Shown here: positions 34,869 through 43,798 of the stretch, in pieces
Layout: every line of letters starts with the position of its first letter
How positions within the stretch are numbered: position 1 is the stretch's first letter
From: Afipia sp. OHSU_II-C1
Lineage (GTDB): Bacteria > Pseudomonadota > Alphaproteobacteria > Rhizobiales > Xanthobacteraceae
DNA length: 64,000 nt
Assembly (NCBI RefSeq): GCF_000497575.1
Contig: NZ_APJI01000001.1
Span: 124,001 to 188,000 of the forward strand
Direction: 5' to 3'
Notes under the pieces: generated by a model
Told to the model about the DNA's origin: nothing
Databases searched by the model: none
The model's input: only the letters and a program-made list of their open reading frames with translations
Position numbers and translations under genes: made by a program

Positions 34869-36035
34869 TTACGCCACCAACGGCATCCGCTGCTCGATGA
34901 TACGCGAGAACAGGCTGGCGCCAACAGGCAGGATGCCGTCGTCCAGAACGAATCCCGGATTGTGCAGCGGCACCGACCCCTCGTGGCCGAGCCAGAAATA
35001 AGCGCCCGGCACCTTCTGCAGCATGTCGGCGAAATCCTCGCTGCCCATTTTCGGAGTCGGCGTGGTCAACACATTGTCTTTCCCGACAACGTCCCGCGCC
35101 ACATCCGCCACGAAATGCGATTGCTCTTCGTGGTTGATCAGCACCGAGAAGATGTCGCGAATCTCGACCTTGATCTCGACCTGAAACGCCGCAGCCATGC
35201 CCGCCGCGATGGTGCGCATCCGGTCGCGGATCTGCAGCCTGATCTTTTCGGAGAAGGTGCGCACCGTCCCTGCCAGCGTCGCCTCGCCCGGAATGACGTT
35301 GTAGGCCGAGCCGGCGTGAATCTGCGTAATCGACAGCACCGCGGATTTCAGCGGATCGACATTGCGGCTGACGATGGTCTGCAGCGCCTGGCCGAGCGTC
35401 ATCGCAATGACCACGGGATCGCGTGACATTTCCGGCATCGCGCCGTGGCTGCCGTAGCCGGTGATGGTGATGTCGAAGAAGTCCGCGCAGGCCATGCTCG
35501 GCCCCGGGAAGACCACGACCTGACCCGGATCAAGCTGTGGTGCATTGTGCAGCCCGTAGACTTCATCGAGCGGAAACTTCTCGAACAGACCATCCTTGAT
35601 CATCGCGCGCGCGCCGCCCAGCCCCTCTTCCGCAGGCTGGAAGATGAAAGCCACCGTGCCATCGAAGTTGCGCGTCTCGGCAAGATAGCGCGCAGCGCCG
35701 AGCAGAATGGTGGTGTGGCCGTCGTGGCCGCAGCCATGGAAGCGATCGGGAATCGTAGAGCGCCAGCTCAGATTGGTCTTTTCCTCCATCGGCAGTGCGT
35801 CCATGTCCGCGCGCAGACCGATCCGCTTCTTGCCGTTGCCCTTGCCCTTCAGCAAACCGACAACGCCGGTGCCGCCGAGGCCGCGATGTACCTCGATGCC
35901 CCAGCCGGCGAGCTTTTCCGCGACAATGCCGGATGTACGATGTTCCTCGAAACCGATTTCGGGATGGGCATGAAGATCGCGGCGGATGGCAATGAGTTCG
36001 TCAGTATAACTTTCGATCAGTTCAATATTGGACAT
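34869..36035 (-). CDS. M20 family amidohydrolase (hippurate hydrolase/HipO-like)
   Basis: A 388-residue zinc amidohydrolase of peptidase family M20D. Motifs are LHAHPEIGFEEHRTS, the metal-binding CGHDGHTTILLGAARYL (~residue 98), FQPAEEGLGGARAMI with the catalytic Glu pair, GLHNAPQ and a late TPKMGSEDFADM. Relatives remove acyl or aryl groups from amino acids (hippurate, N-acyl amino acids, indole-3-acetyl-amino acids). It is cytoplasmic, with no signal peptide. Another, distantly related M20 gene lies upstream on the same strand, separated by 67 bases. Confidence 0.85.
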   Translation of the reverse strand: MSNIELIESYTDELIAIRRDLHAHPEIGFEEHRTSGIVAEKLAGWGIEVHRGLGGTGVVGLLKGKGNGKKRIGLRADMDALPMEEKTNLSWRSTIPDRFHGCGHDGHTTILLGAARYLAETRNFDGTVAFIFQPAEEGLGGARAMIKDGLFEKFPLDEVYGLHNAPQLDPGQVVVFPGPSMACADFFDITITGYGSHGAMPEMSRDPVVIAMTLGQALQTIVSRNVDPLKSAVLSITQIHAGSAYNVIPGEATLAGTVRTFSEKIRLQIRDRMRTIAAGMAAAFQVEIKVEIRDIFSVLINHEEQSHFVADVARDVVGKDNVLTTPTPKMGSEDFADMLQKVPGAYFWLGHEGSVPLHNPGFVLDDGILPVGASLFSRIIEQRMPLVA

Positions 36036-36102
36036 GCGGCGTCATCCCGTTTCGTAAGATCATTTATGACAAAGCCTGAACGCGCGGCCTCATCTTGGCA
36101 AA

Positions 36103-37236
36103 TCATTGCAGGCTGGCCAAGAGACCGGCCATCAACCTTCCGCGCTCGACCAGGCTGTCGACTTCGATATGCTCGTTCAGCGTGTGGTAATCCGCGCCGC
36201 GAACCCCAAGGCCGTCGAGGGTCGGCAGGCCCATCGCCCCGGTAAAGTTTCCATCGGAACCGCCGCCAGAACTGCCCTGGATCAGATCAAGGCCGAGTTT
36301 CGCGCCCACCGCACGCGCCTGCTCATACAGCGCCATGGTGCCAGCGTTGGGTTCCCAGACCGGGCGTGTCACACCGCGCGTCACCTTGAATGTGACATCG
36401 TTCGCTGTGCCGTTCAGCGCGAGCATTCGCTCGACGCCTCGGTCGAGATCGGACTGTCGCTTCGCCATGCTCAGCGCCTCGCCGCGGCAGCTCGAGGCCA
36501 CGCAGTTGACCCACTGCCCGCCATGCACGACGCCGACGCTGAAGGTGCAATCGTCGCCGGTCATGCCGTCGATGGCGATGATCTGCCGCGCCATCTCGCG
36601 GATGGCCGACCGTCCGGCGGCCAATGTTGCGCCCGCATGGCTCGGCTTCCCGGCGGCCTCCAGATTGAACCGGGCAATCGCGTAACGGCCGGTGATGACG
36701 CCGGCATTCCTGAACGCGGGCTCCGGCACCAGCACGTACTTGTTTCGCGCCGCCTCCGCCTCGATGATATCGCGCGTGCTCGGTGTGCCGACCTCCTCGT
36801 CGGGCGTGAACAAAACCGTCACCGGCAGCGGTATCGTGACCGACGCCTTGGCGAGTTGCCGGATCGCCTCGAGCGAGGCGTAGTTTCCGCCCTTCATGTC
36901 GAGAATGCCGGGGCCGTAACACTTGCTCCCCTCGCGCCGCCATGGAAGTTTTTCCAGCGTGCCGATCGGATGAACCGTATCCATGTGCCCGGCGATCAGG
37001 ATGCCCGGCTGGCCCTGCTTCGGGTGCGGAAATCGCGCCCGGATGCAGCCGCCGAAGCCCTGCCGTCCGGCGATATACTCGATCGAGGCGCCACTGAGCG
37101 CCATATCGCGCGCGGCGAGTTCAAGCATGCGGTTGACCGCCGCGGCGTCCCAGGTCGGGCTCTCGCATTCAATCCACGGGCGCAGGCCCGCCAGCATGGT
37201 CTCGGTATCGAACGGCAATGAGGCGGGATCGATCAA
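36103..37236 (-). CDS. M20 family metallopeptidase (carboxypeptidase G2-like)
   Basis: A 377-residue M20 protein of the CPG2/ArgE branch. Zinc ligands are visible in AGHMDTVHPIG (His, Asp), YGPGILDMKGGNYASL (bridging Asp) and LFTPDEEVGTPSTRD (Glu pair), with a late LDGLGVRGADYHTLNEHI carrying the last His. The middle is the dimerisation domain. It has no signal peptide. Substrates of the group include folate-type N-acyl glutamates and other C-terminal amino acid amides. It is probably co-transcribed with the HipO-like gene; together they may release amino acids from conjugates. Confidence 0.85.
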   Translation of the reverse strand: MIDPASLPFDTETMLAGLRPWIECESPTWDAAAVNRMLELAARDMALSGASIEYIAGRQGFGGCIRARFPHPKQGQPGILIAGHMDTVHPIGTLEKLPWRREGSKCYGPGILDMKGGNYASLEAIRQLAKASVTIPLPVTVLFTPDEEVGTPSTRDIIEAEAARNKYVLVPEPAFRNAGVITGRYAIARFNLEAAGKPSHAGATLAAGRSAIREMARQIIAIDGMTGDDCTFSVGVVHGGQWVNCVASSCRGEALSMAKRQSDLDRGVERMLALNGTANDVTFKVTRGVTRPVWEPNAGTMALYEQARAVGAKLGLDLIQGSSGGGSDGNFTGAMGLPTLDGLGVRGADYHTLNEHIEVDSLVERGRLMAGLLASLQ

Positions 37237-37448
37237 GGCGTGTCCTCTCGTTTTGCTTGTTTTACGGCAGGAACTGGTGCCCCGCTCGCCCTGATCGTTG
37301 CAGGTTCAGCCACCGATTCACAATGCAAACTTGACGGGCCTGCTGCGAGTTTCGCGATGTTGCGGGCTCATAAGAGATTGCGTAAGCAGACCGTCCAACA
37401 AATCGGGGGCTTTAAGATGTCGATTTGCGGTGCAGCACGGAGGCGCGA

Positions 37449-38315
37449 GTGACGCAATCGGTCCTTGCGATGCAGCCTTCCAACACGAAGGCCGCCGGCT
37501 GGATGGCCGGCTGGCTCACCCTGATGCTGGTGCTGCTGGTCGCCGGGCGCGAAGCCACGCGCGAACTCGACGTGTTTCAGATCATGGAAATGCGGTCGGT
37601 CATCGGCCTGCTGATGCTGTATCCGCTGATCCACATGAGCGGCGGCCTTGCGGGCATGAAGACTGCGCGGCCGCTCACCCATATCGTCCGCAACATCGTC
37701 CACTACGCCGCCCAGTACGGCTGGTTTCTCGCGCTCACGCTGATTCCGCTCGCGCAGGTGGTCGCCATCGAATTCACCATGCCGATCTGGACCGCGCTGC
37801 TCGCCGTGAGTTTCATCGGCGAGCGCCTGAATGTCTGGAAAGTGCTGGCGATCGTGCTGGGGCTGATCGGCGTGATCGTCATTGTGCAGCCCGGCGTCGC
37901 GCAGATCAGTCCGGGCCAGTTGATCATGGTTCTGGCGGCGATGGGATTTGGCGCCGCCATTGTCATGGTGAAATCCCTCACCCGCACCGACTCCGTCACC
38001 GTGATCATCTTCTGGATGCTGGTGATCCAGTCGGCGATCGGACTGGTTCCGGCGGTGTATACCTGGCACTGGCCATCGGCTCACATCTGGCCGTGGATTC
38101 TGGTGATTGCGTTCTGCGGAACCTATTCGCACTACTGCTTCGCGCAGGCGATGCGCTATGCCGACGCCACTGTCGTCGTGCCAATGGATTTTCTGCGCGT
38201 GCCGCTCTCGGCGACGCTCGGCTGGCTGCTCTATTCCGAGCGGCTCGACGCCGCGACCGTGATCGGCGCAGCGCTGATCCTGACCGGCAACCTGCTCAAC
38301 CTGAAGCGGTCGTAG
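37449..38315 (+). CDS. EamA/DMT family transporter
   Basis: GTG at 37449 with GGAGG seven bases upstream starts a 288-residue protein with ten predicted membrane helices in two homologous EamA halves. VVAIEFTMPIWTALLAVSFIGERLNVW marks the end of the first half (quoted in part as ALLAVSFIGERLNVWK) and DFLRVPLSATLGWLLYSERLD the second. DMT exporters move amino acids, nucleosides or drugs; no substrate is suggested by context. A family B palindromic repeat follows 12 bases after the stop. Confidence 0.82.
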   Translation: MTQSVLAMQPSNTKAAGWMAGWLTLMLVLLVAGREATRELDVFQIMEMRSVIGLLMLYPLIHMSGGLAGMKTARPLTHIVRNIVHYAAQYGWFLALTLIPLAQVVAIEFTMPIWTALLAVSFIGERLNVWKVLAIVLGLIGVIVIVQPGVAQISPGQLIMVLAAMGFGAAIVMVKSLTRTDSVTVIIFWMLVIQSAIGLVPAVYTWHWPSAHIWPWILVIAFCGTYSHYCFAQAMRYADATVVVPMDFLRVPLSATLGWLLYSERLDAATVIGAALILTGNLLNLKRS

Positions 38316-38327
38316 ACGAGACCTCTT

Positions 38328-38398
38328 GTCATTGCGAGGAGCGAAAGCGACGAAGCAATCCACTCTTCAATGGATTGCTTCGCTTCGCTCGCAATGAC
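38328..38398. repeat. Palindromic repeat, family B (copy 1)
   Basis: Outer arms GTCATTGCGAG and CTCGCAATGAC with inner GAAGCAATCCA / TGGATTGCTTC form a nearly complete 71-base hairpin. A second, diverged copy lies at 50960-51034. Here it is placed between converging genes and may also end transcription. Confidence 0.85.
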
Positions 38399-38409
38399 GT
38401 CGGAAATGT

Positions 38410-39534
38410 TTAAGCCGCGCTCTTCTTGTCCACCGACAGCACGCCGCGCCTGATCTGGTCTTCTTCAATGGACTCGAACAGCGCCTTGAAGTTGCCTTCG
38501 CCGAAACCGTCGTCGCCCTTGCGCTGTATGAACTCGAAGAAGATCGGGCCGATCGCGTTGGCCGAGAATATCTGCAGCAGCACCTTGGTATGCCCGCCAT
38601 CGACCACGCCCTCGCCGTCGATCAGGATGCCGTTCTTCTGAAGCCGTGCGACGTCCTCGCCATGTTTCGGCAGCCGCGTATCGATCTTCTCGAAATAAGT
38701 ATCCGGCGGCGGCGGCATGAACGGGAGGCCATCCGCGCGCAGCTTCTCGATGGTGTGATAGATGTCCTTCACACCGCAGGCGATGTGCTGGATGCCCTCG
38801 CCGCGATAGGTGGTGAGATATTCCTCGATCTGGCCGGAATCGCCCGCGTCCTCGTTGATCGGAATCCGGATCTTGCCATCCGGGCTGGTCAGCGCGCGCG
38901 AGAACAGGCCGGACGCCCGGCCTTCGATATCGAAGAAACGGATCTGCCGGAAATTGAACAGCTTTTCATAGAAGCCGGTCCAGACGTCCATGCGGCCGCG
39001 ATGCACGTTGTGGGTCAGGTGGTCGATATAGAACAGCCCCGCGCCATCGGGGTGAATGTCCTTCAGCCCGAGCCAGTCGAACTCGGTGTCGTAAGCCGAG
39101 CCCTTCTTGCCATAGCGATCGACAAAATATAACAGGCTGCCGCCGATGCCCTTGATCGCGGGGACGTCCAGCGTCTTCTGTGTGGACGCCACATCCGCAG
39201 GCTCCGCGCCGAGCGCGAGCGCGCGCTCATAGGCGCGCCTGGCATCGACGACACGGAACGCCATCGACGGCGCGCAGGGGCCATGCGCGGCGACAAAATC
39301 ATGACCATGGGTGCCGGGCTGCTCGTTGACGAGATAGTTCACATCGCCCTGACGATAGACCGTGATCGCCTTGGTCTTGTGGCGGGCGACCGCCGTGAAG
39401 CCCATCAGGCGGAACAGCGCATGAAGCTTTTCCGGCTCTGGATGCGCATACTCAACGAACTCGAAGCCGTCGGTGCCCATCGGGTTCTGTTCGGAAATGA
39501 CGGCGGCCGGCGCGTCGTGCGGAAACGGACCCAT
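38410..39534 (-). CDS. hppD: 4-hydroxyphenylpyruvate dioxygenase
   Basis: The ATG at 39534 follows GAGGAGAT and gives 374 residues. The iron ligands of this non-haem Fe(II) enzyme are visible as H172 (IDHLTHNV), H250 (GIQHIACGV) and E334 (PIFFEFIQRKGD), in the two-domain vicinal-oxygen-chelate arrangement. It converts 4-hydroxyphenylpyruvate to homogentisate, the first committed step of tyrosine breakdown. The homogentisate-degrading genes lie a few kilobases to the right in a separate unit. It is divergent from an Lrp-type regulator with two dyads in the 137-base gap. Confidence 0.95.
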   Translation of the reverse strand: MGPFPHDAPAAVISEQNPMGTDGFEFVEYAHPEPEKLHALFRLMGFTAVARHKTKAITVYRQGDVNYLVNEQPGTHGHDFVAAHGPCAPSMAFRVVDARRAYERALALGAEPADVASTQKTLDVPAIKGIGGSLLYFVDRYGKKGSAYDTEFDWLGLKDIHPDGAGLFYIDHLTHNVHRGRMDVWTGFYEKLFNFRQIRFFDIEGRASGLFSRALTSPDGKIRIPINEDAGDSGQIEEYLTTYRGEGIQHIACGVKDIYHTIEKLRADGLPFMPPPPDTYFEKIDTRLPKHGEDVARLQKNGILIDGEGVVDGGHTKVLLQIFSANAIGPIFFEFIQRKGDDGFGEGNFKALFESIEEDQIRRGVLSVDKKSAA

Positions 39535-39614
39535 GGCGATCTCCTCTTTGCCAGTGCGCTGGCGATTCCTGCTGATCTGAAAGAAGCATGAGCCGCTTTT
39601 CATGCAATGGGCGT

Positions 39615-39659
39615 GCAAAATCGGGCACATTTTGCTAATATCATGCACATATCGTGCAT
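39615..39659. promoter_or_regulatory. Two operator-like dyads between hppD and the Lrp gene
   Basis: Dyad 1: GCAAAAT-CGGGCAC-ATTTTGC (39615-39635). Dyad 2: ATGCAC-ATATC-GTGCAT (39643-39659), ending 12 bases before the Lrp start codon. Both are perfect. The second also lies within a TGCA-rich stretch (another TGCA at 39602). They are the likely binding sites of the adjacent Lrp protein controlling both genes. Confidence 0.55.
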
Positions 39660-39671
39660 TTTTTAAGGATT

Positions 39672-40151
39672 ATGCGCATGGTTTCGCTGGACGGTTTCGA
39701 CCTCAAGATCCTTGCCGCGCTTCAGGACGACGGCCGCCTGACCAATCAGCAACTGGCTGATCTTGCGGGCCTGTCCGCCTCGCAGTGCTCGCGACGCCGT
39801 ACGCGGCTGGAAGGCGAGAAGGTGATCGCCGGCTATCACGCCGACCTCGCCAGCGAAGCGCTCGGCTTCAACGTGCTGGCCTTCATCCAGATCACGCTGG
39901 CGACCCACTCGCCGAACAACGCCAAGCGCTTTCGCGACCTGATGCGCCGGGTTGACGAGATTCAGGAAGCCTATTCGCTGACCGGCGATGCCGACTATCT
40001 GCTGAAGGTGATACTGAGCGATCTCAAGAGCCTGTCCGACATCGTCAACAATGTGCTGATGCCGCACGAGAGCGTTGCGCATGTGCGCTCGTCCATCGTG
40101 CTCGACCGGCTGAAGACGACAAGGAAATTGCCGCTGAAGAAGCTGGGTTAA
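39672..40151 (+). CDS. Lrp/AsnC family transcriptional regulator, probable hppD regulator
   Basis: The ATG at 39672 is four bases after AAGGA and gives 159 residues; the ATG six bases later is also possible. The N-terminal helix-turn-helix reads DLKILAALQDDGRLTNQQLA...LSASQCSRRRTRLE, and the C-terminal ligand-binding alpha/beta domain includes VQEAY-type IQEAYSLTGDADYLLKV. Divergent placement next to hppD and dyads in between suggest it responds to tyrosine or phenylalanine to control 4-hydroxyphenylpyruvate oxidation. Confidence 0.87.
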   Translation: MRMVSLDGFDLKILAALQDDGRLTNQQLADLAGLSASQCSRRRTRLEGEKVIAGYHADLASEALGFNVLAFIQITLATHSPNNAKRFRDLMRRVDEIQEAYSLTGDADYLLKVILSDLKSLSDIVNNVLMPHESVAHVRSSIVLDRLKTTRKLPLKKLG

Positions 40152-40180
40152 AGGGCAGGACGTTCCACATCCGCGATCGG

Positions 40181-40290
40181 TCCCCTCTCCCGTGGGGAGA
40201 GGGTTGGGGTGAGGGCGTAGAATCCATCGAGAGAGCGTACCCCCTCACCCGCCGCGCTTCGCGCGTCGACCTCTCCCCATGGGAGAGGTA
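40181..40290. repeat. Palindromic repeat, family A (copy 2)
   Basis: CCCTCTCCC-GTG-GGGAGAGGG followed by TTGGGGTGAGGGCGTAGAAT, then CCCCTCACCC, an inner CGCGCTTCGCGCG hairpin and CCTCTCCCCATGGGAGAGG. It lies between the converging Lrp and fahA genes. The internal text GCGTAGAATC...GAGAGCGTAC is shared with copy 4. Confidence 0.85.
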
Positions 40291-40330
40291 TAGACACGCT
40301 GCCGATAACGCCCTTGCAAACACCCCGGTA

Positions 40331-41611
40331 TCAAACCGACGGCAAAATCGTCCCCTCGACCTCGCCAAAACCGATGCGATAGCCGTTGCCCTGACACCAG
40401 CCGCGCATCGTGAGCGAGTCGCCGTCCTCGAGGAACGAGCGCTGCACGCCGTTGCCGAGATCGAGCGGCTCGGCACCGCCCCAACTCAGCTCCAGCATGC
40501 TGCCGCGCTCGCTTTTCTCGGGGCCGCTGATGGTGCCGGACCCCAGAAGGTCTCCGACATTCATCGCGCAGCCGGATGACGCATGATGCACAAGCTGCTG
40601 CACCGAGGACCAGTACATGTATTTGAAGTTGGTGCGGCAGATACCCGCCGCCTCCTTCATCGTCTCGGTCTTGAGATCGACGGCAAGCTGAACGTCGTAA
40701 TTCTGCGCGCCCTTCTGCTGCAGATACGGCAGCGGCGCCGGGTCCTGCGCCGGACCCTTGACACGGAACGGCTCCAGCGCCTCGCGCGCCACGACCCATG
40801 GGCTGATCGAGGTGCCGAACGCCTTTGCCTGAAACGGCCCGAGCGGCACATACTCCCACGCCTGAATGTCGCGCGCGCTCCAGTCATTCAGCAGCGTGAA
40901 GCCGAAAATCATCTCCTCGGCCTGCTGTTCGGTCAGCATCTCGCCCATCGCCGACGCCTGCCCGATCACGACACCCATCTCCAGCTCGAAATCCAGCCGC
41001 TTGCAGGGACCGAACACCGGATGCTCCGCCGTCGGCGGCTTGAGCTGCCCGCGCGGACGGCGGATCGGCGTGCCGCTGACAACAACAGTCGATGCGCGTC
41101 CGTTGTAACCGATCGGAATCGACAGCCAGTTCGGCATCAGGGCATTGTCCTTGCCGCGGAACATGATGCCCACGTTGGTGGCGTGTTCCTTCGACGAATA
41201 GAAATCGGTGAAGCCCTGCACGGCGATCGGCATATGCATGGCGGCGAAATTGCGCGGGACCAGCGCGCGCCGCCGCAGCTCCATGTTGTCGCGCAATTCC
41301 GGATGATCGTGACGCAACAGTTCGCTGATCCGCGCGCGTGTCTTGCGCCACACCTTCGGGCCAAGCGCCATGAAATCATTCAAGGAGGGCTTTGCGAAGA
41401 CATTCGCCGCTCCATCGACACGCAACAGGCCCGCCGCTTCCAGGGCCGCAAGATCGAGCACGAAATCGCCGATGGCAACGCCGACCCGCAGGTCCGGCTG
41501 TTCCGGCGTGAAGAACACACCGTAAGGCAAATTCTGGATCGGGAAACCCGACGACGGATCGACCTCAATGAATGAGCGCAGCTTCGGATCGTTGGGGTGC
41601 ATCGTATCCAT
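40331..41611 (-). CDS. fahA: Fumarylacetoacetase
   Basis: A 426-residue enzyme with an SH3-like N-terminal part and the FAH catalytic domain. Metal and catalytic residues are visible in GFTDFYSSKEHATNVG (Asp and catalytic His), LDFELEMGVVIG (two Glu) and LLNDWSARDIQAWEYVPLG (Asp). It hydrolyses fumarylacetoacetate to fumarate and acetoacetate, the last step of the homogentisate route. It follows maiA by six bases on the same strand. Confidence 0.95.
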   Translation of the reverse strand: MDTMHPNDPKLRSFIEVDPSSGFPIQNLPYGVFFTPEQPDLRVGVAIGDFVLDLAALEAAGLLRVDGAANVFAKPSLNDFMALGPKVWRKTRARISELLRHDHPELRDNMELRRRALVPRNFAAMHMPIAVQGFTDFYSSKEHATNVGIMFRGKDNALMPNWLSIPIGYNGRASTVVVSGTPIRRPRGQLKPPTAEHPVFGPCKRLDFELEMGVVIGQASAMGEMLTEQQAEEMIFGFTLLNDWSARDIQAWEYVPLGPFQAKAFGTSISPWVVAREALEPFRVKGPAQDPAPLPYLQQKGAQNYDVQLAVDLKTETMKEAAGICRTNFKYMYWSSVQQLVHHASSGCAMNVGDLLGSGTISGPEKSERGSMLELSWGGAEPLDLGNGVQRSFLEDGDSLTMRGWCQGNGYRIGFGEVEGTILPSV

Positions 41612-41617
41612 CCATGT

Positions 41618-42256
41618 CTATTCCGCGTCGGGCTGACGGCCCGGTTCAGCCGCAGCAAAGGCTTCGAGCTTCGCGGCGGCGGCATCGAGCGCCACGATAC
41701 GCTTGTAGGGTGCAAGATCCACACCGAAGCGGCGCGCGTTGAACACCTGCGGCACGAGACAGATGTCCGCCAGCGTTGGCTGGTCGCCGAGCGCGAACGG
41801 CCCCGACAGATGCGCCAGCCGCGCCTCCACTGCATCAAAGCCGGTCTCGATCCAGTGCTTCGACCATGACGCGCGCGTCGCCTCATCGACGCCCATGTCG
41901 ATCAACCGGTTCAGCACCCGCAGGTTGCCGATGGGATGAATATCGGCAGCGACCACCAGCGCGATCTCGCGCGCAATCGCCCGCCCCTTCGCATCCGGCG
42001 GCAGCAGCGGCGGATGCGGATGGGTCTCGTCGAGATATTCGATGATCGCAATCGACTGCGCCAGTTCGAGATCGTCGTCGATCCAGTACGGCACAAGGCC
42101 CGCCGGATTGATCTTGCGGTAGTCCGGCTGCGTCTGCTCGCCCTTGCGCAGATGCACGAAACGGTGATCCGCGCTCAACCCTTTCAGATTGAGCGCGATG
42201 CGCACGCGATAGGCCGCGGTCGAGCGGAAGTAACCGTAGAGAACAGCGTCAGTCAT
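41618..42256 (-). CDS. maiA: Maleylacetoacetate isomerase (zeta-class glutathione transferase)
   Basis: A 212-residue protein with a thioredoxin-like N-terminal domain (YGYFRSTAAYRVRIALNLKG) and an all-helical C-terminal domain (NLRVLNRLID, ADICLVPQVFNARRFGVDL). It isomerises maleylacetoacetate to fumarylacetoacetate with glutathione. The family's SSCS active-site motif reads STAA here, so the cysteine is absent while the first serine remains; this variant is not disqualifying. The gene sits between hmgA and fahA, which supports the role. Confidence 0.92.
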   Translation of the reverse strand: MTDAVLYGYFRSTAAYRVRIALNLKGLSADHRFVHLRKGEQTQPDYRKINPAGLVPYWIDDDLELAQSIAIIEYLDETHPHPPLLPPDAKGRAIAREIALVVAADIHPIGNLRVLNRLIDMGVDEATRASWSKHWIETGFDAVEARLAHLSGPFALGDQPTLADICLVPQVFNARRFGVDLAPYKRIVALDAAAAKLEAFAAAEPGRQPDAE

Positions 42257-42290
42257 ATTGGTGTTCCGAATTCGATTTCAGCGGTCTGCC

Positions 42291-42402
42291 CACCTCTCCC
42301 GTGGGGAGAGGTCGGATCGCGCAAGCGATCCGGGTGAGGGCGTAGAATCTCTCGATGAATCTGGATCCCCTCACCCCAACCCTCTCCCCACAGGGGAGAG
42401 GG
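42291..42402. repeat. Palindromic repeat, family A (copy 3), inside the homogentisate cluster
   Basis: ACCTCTCCC-GTG-GGGAGAGGT, an inner GGATCGC-GCAA-GCGATCC hairpin, GGGTGAGGGCGTAGAAT, then CCCCTCACCCCAACCCTCTCCCC. Orientation is opposite to copies 2 and 4. It fills most of the 191-base gap between hmgA and maiA and could reduce read-through between them. Confidence 0.85.
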
Positions 42403-42447
42403 AGTGACATTGCTGCCGTTTCAATACCGCTCATCAATTCAACGACG

Positions 42448-43794
42448 TTAAGGCTTCGACGGGTCGAAGCGGCGCTCCAGCCCCTGCCAGCAATCGGCGT
42501 AGTCATCCTGCAGCGCGCTCGTGGTGGCTGCGAACTGCGTCACCCGCTGCGGAAACCGCGTCTCGAACATGAAGGCCATGGTGCCGGTCAGCTTCACAGG
42601 CTTCAGTTCGCCATTGCTGGCGTGATCGAACGCCTCGCGGTCCGGGCCATGCGGCAGCATCATGTTATGCAGGCTGATGCCGCCGGGCTCGAAGCCATGG
42701 GGCTTGGCATCATAGGCGCCATACAGCAGTCCCATGAATTCCGACATGATGTTCATGTGATACCACGGGGGACGGAAGGTGTTCTCCGCCACCATCCAGC
42801 GTTCCGGGAAGATCACAAAGTCGATATTCGCGGTGCCCGCCGTTTCCGACGGCGACGTCAGCACGGTGAAGATCGACGGATCGGGATGGTCGAAACCGAT
42901 GGCGCCGATCGGTGAGAACGTCCGCAGATCGTATTTATAAGGCGCATAGTTGCCGTGCCATGCGACCACATCGATGGGCGAATACGGCAGTTTAGTCATG
43001 AACAGCGAGCCGCCCCACTTCACATAAAGCTCGGTCGGCGTTTCCTTGTCCTCATAGGCCGCCACCGGCGTCAGGAAGTCGCGCGAGTTGGCGAGGCAGT
43101 TGGCGCCGATCGGCCCGCGCTCCGGCAGCGTGAATGCGCCGCCATAGTTCTCGCAGAGATAGCCGCGCGCCGGACCATTGGGAATCTCGACGCGGAATTT
43201 GACACCGCGCGGGATCACCGCGATCTCGCCGGGCTCGATGTCGATAATGCCGAATTCAGTAACAAGGCGCAGATTGCCTTCCTGCGCGACGAACATCATC
43301 TCGCCGTCGGCATTGTAGAAATTCTGGTCCACCATCGACTTGGTGATGAGGTAGACATGCGCCGCCATGCCGGCCTGCGTGCCCGCGTCGCCCGCCGTGG
43401 TCATGGTGTAGACGCCCTGCAGGAAGGTCTGGCCCTCCTTCGGCAGCGGCAGCGGGTCCCAGCGCAGTTGCGCGATCGGCAGATCGTATTCGGTGCACGG
43501 CGCGGTGCGCCAGTATCCGGCATCGACCTTGGTGAAGCGGCCCGAATGCTTCACCGACGGACGAATGCGATACAGCCACGAGCGTTCGTTGGTGCCGCGC
43601 GGCGCGGTGAACGGCGAGCCCGATAACTGCTCGGCATAAAGCCCATAAGCGCAATTCTGCGGCGAGTTGCGCCCGATCGGCAGCGCGCCAGGCAACGCCT
43701 CGGTCTCGAAGCTGTTGCCGAAGCCGGACATGTAACCCGGCGTGACATTGACGGCGTTGCGATTCACAGCGCCAGGAGCGGTGTTGATGTTCAT
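42448..43794 (-). CDS. hmgA: Homogentisate 1,2-dioxygenase
   Basis: A 448-residue cupin-type dioxygenase, the usual length. The N-terminal [20 protein letters not shown] and [12 protein letters not shown] are highly typical. The iron ligands lie in the block [20 protein letters not shown] (His, Glu) and [13 protein letters not shown] (His). It opens the ring of homogentisate to maleylacetoacetate. It follows the metallo-beta-lactamase-fold gene by four bases, so it belongs to the FAD monooxygenase-DUF2783-MBL-hmgA unit. Confidence 0.96.
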   Translation of the reverse strand: MNINTAPGAVNRNAVNVTPGYMSGFGNSFETEALPGALPIGRNSPQNCAYGLYAEQLSGSPFTAPRGTNERSWLYRIRPSVKHSGRFTKVDAGYWRTAPCTEYDLPIAQLRWDPLPLPKEGQTFLQGVYTMTTAGDAGTQAGMAAHVYLITKSMVDQNFYNADGEMMFVAQEGNLRLVTEFGIIDIEPGEIAVIPRGVKFRVEIPNGPARGYLCENYGGAFTLPERGPIGANCLANSRDFLTPVAAYEDKETPTELYVKWGGSLFMTKLPYSPIDVVAWHGNYAPYKYDLRTFSPIGAIGFDHPDPSIFTVLTSPSETAGTANIDFVIFPERWMVAENTFRPPWYHMNIMSEFMGLLYGAYDAKPHGFEPGGISLHNMMLPHGPDREAFDHASNGELKPVKLTGTMAFMFETRFPQRVTQFAATTSALQDDYADCWQGLERRFDPSKP

Positions 43795-43798
43795 CGCA

